DNA from: Deltaproteobacteria bacterium
GTDB lineage: Bacteria; Desulfobacterota; Binatia; DP-6
Reading direction: 5' to 3'
Length of the DNA: 13,149 nt
Assembly (NCBI GenBank): GCA_005879205.1
Contig: VBLD01000040.1
Location: 12,254-25,402, forward strand
The notes under the pieces were generated by a model, which ran no database searches, was not told where the DNA came from, and was given only the letters and a program-made list of their open reading frames with translations. Within the stretch, counting starts at the first letter, position 1, and each line of letters begins with the position of its first letter. A program made the position numbers and the translations under genes. Of this stretch, positions 13,099 through 13,149 are shown one piece after another.

Positions 13099-13149
13099 TC
13101 ACCGCTCCTGAAGCATCTGCTCCGCACAGGCGAGGAAAGCCCGGCGGTA
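13099..13149 (-). CDS. C-terminal end of a minus-strand gene cut by the window edge
   Basis: On the minus strand the last 51 bases read YRRAFLACAEQMLQER and then TGA, with G or C in 13 of 16 third positions, as in the real genes here. The stop lies 15 bases before the nucleotidyltransferase ATG, a typical operon spacing. Sixteen residues are too few to name a family; the helical, charged tail suggests a soluble protein. It could also be chance. Confidence 0.35.
   Translation of the reverse strand, partial: YRRAFLACAEQMLQER

Noticed and set aside
1..13149. Search for mobile elements, CRISPR arrays, tRNA or rRNA genes, toxin-antitoxin pairs and phage genes.
   Set aside because: I saw no terminal repeats, no direct-repeat arrays, no cloverleaf and no matching proteins; the window is housekeeping chromosome.

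Overview
This is a 13.1 kb, strongly GC-rich, densely coding stretch of an ordinary bacterial chromosome. G or C dominates third codon positions, genes are packed at spacings of a few bases, and housekeeping genes fill the window. The iscS-iscU-iscA-hscB-hscA-iscX order and the protein sequences fit a proteobacterium-like or related high-GC lineage (the deltaproteobacterial, Binatota or NC10/Rokubacteria sort). I cannot fix the taxon from the sequence alone. I see no tRNA, rRNA, CRISPR array, insertion sequence, prophage or integration site, and no non-coding stretch longer than about 100 bases.

Layout. (1) Bases 1-4196 carry the 3' part of a phosphomannomutase/phosphoglucomutase gene, whose start lies outside the window, and a complete uvrA 9 bases behind it. 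A weak hairpin with a T run covers the uvrA stop. (2) Bases 4219-9514 are an iron-sulfur cluster assembly operon. It has its own near-consensus promoter (TTGACA, 16 bases, TATATT) and an imperfect dyad over the -10 and start region that resembles an IscR operator. The genes are iscS, iscU, iscA, hscB, hscA, iscX and, last, an Rrf2/IscR-type regulator with three cysteines. (3) A conserved-looking gene of unknown function (9557-9967) follows and is closed by a strong intrinsic terminator (9995-10034). (4) A small zinc-ribbon membrane protein and an M17 leucyl aminopeptidase gene follow. (5) On the minus strand, converging on pepA with a 6-base gap, is a tRNA nucleotidyltransferase/poly(A) polymerase-type gene that is broken by a frameshift and a probable small deletion. 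The tail of another minus-strand gene sits at the window edge.

How the genes work together. IscS takes sulfur from cysteine and IscU is the scaffold. HscB delivers IscU to the HscA chaperone through its LPPVK motif. IscA is an A-type carrier and IscX probably modulates IscS. The regulator at the end of the operon could sense cluster supply and repress the promoter at the other end, a simple feedback loop. The usual ferredoxin gene (fdx) is absent from between hscA and iscX.

I found no wholly new system. The points most worth checking are the rearranged isc operon with its candidate operator, an extra segment next to the IscS catalytic loop, a eukaryote-like zinc finger on HscB, a nine-residue gap in the aminopeptidase active site, an arginine inside the second Walker B motif of UvrA, the broken nucleotidyltransferase gene, and the unknown protein behind iscR. 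Four of these are sequence anomalies in conserved genes, so the possibility of assembly or base-calling errors should be tested first.
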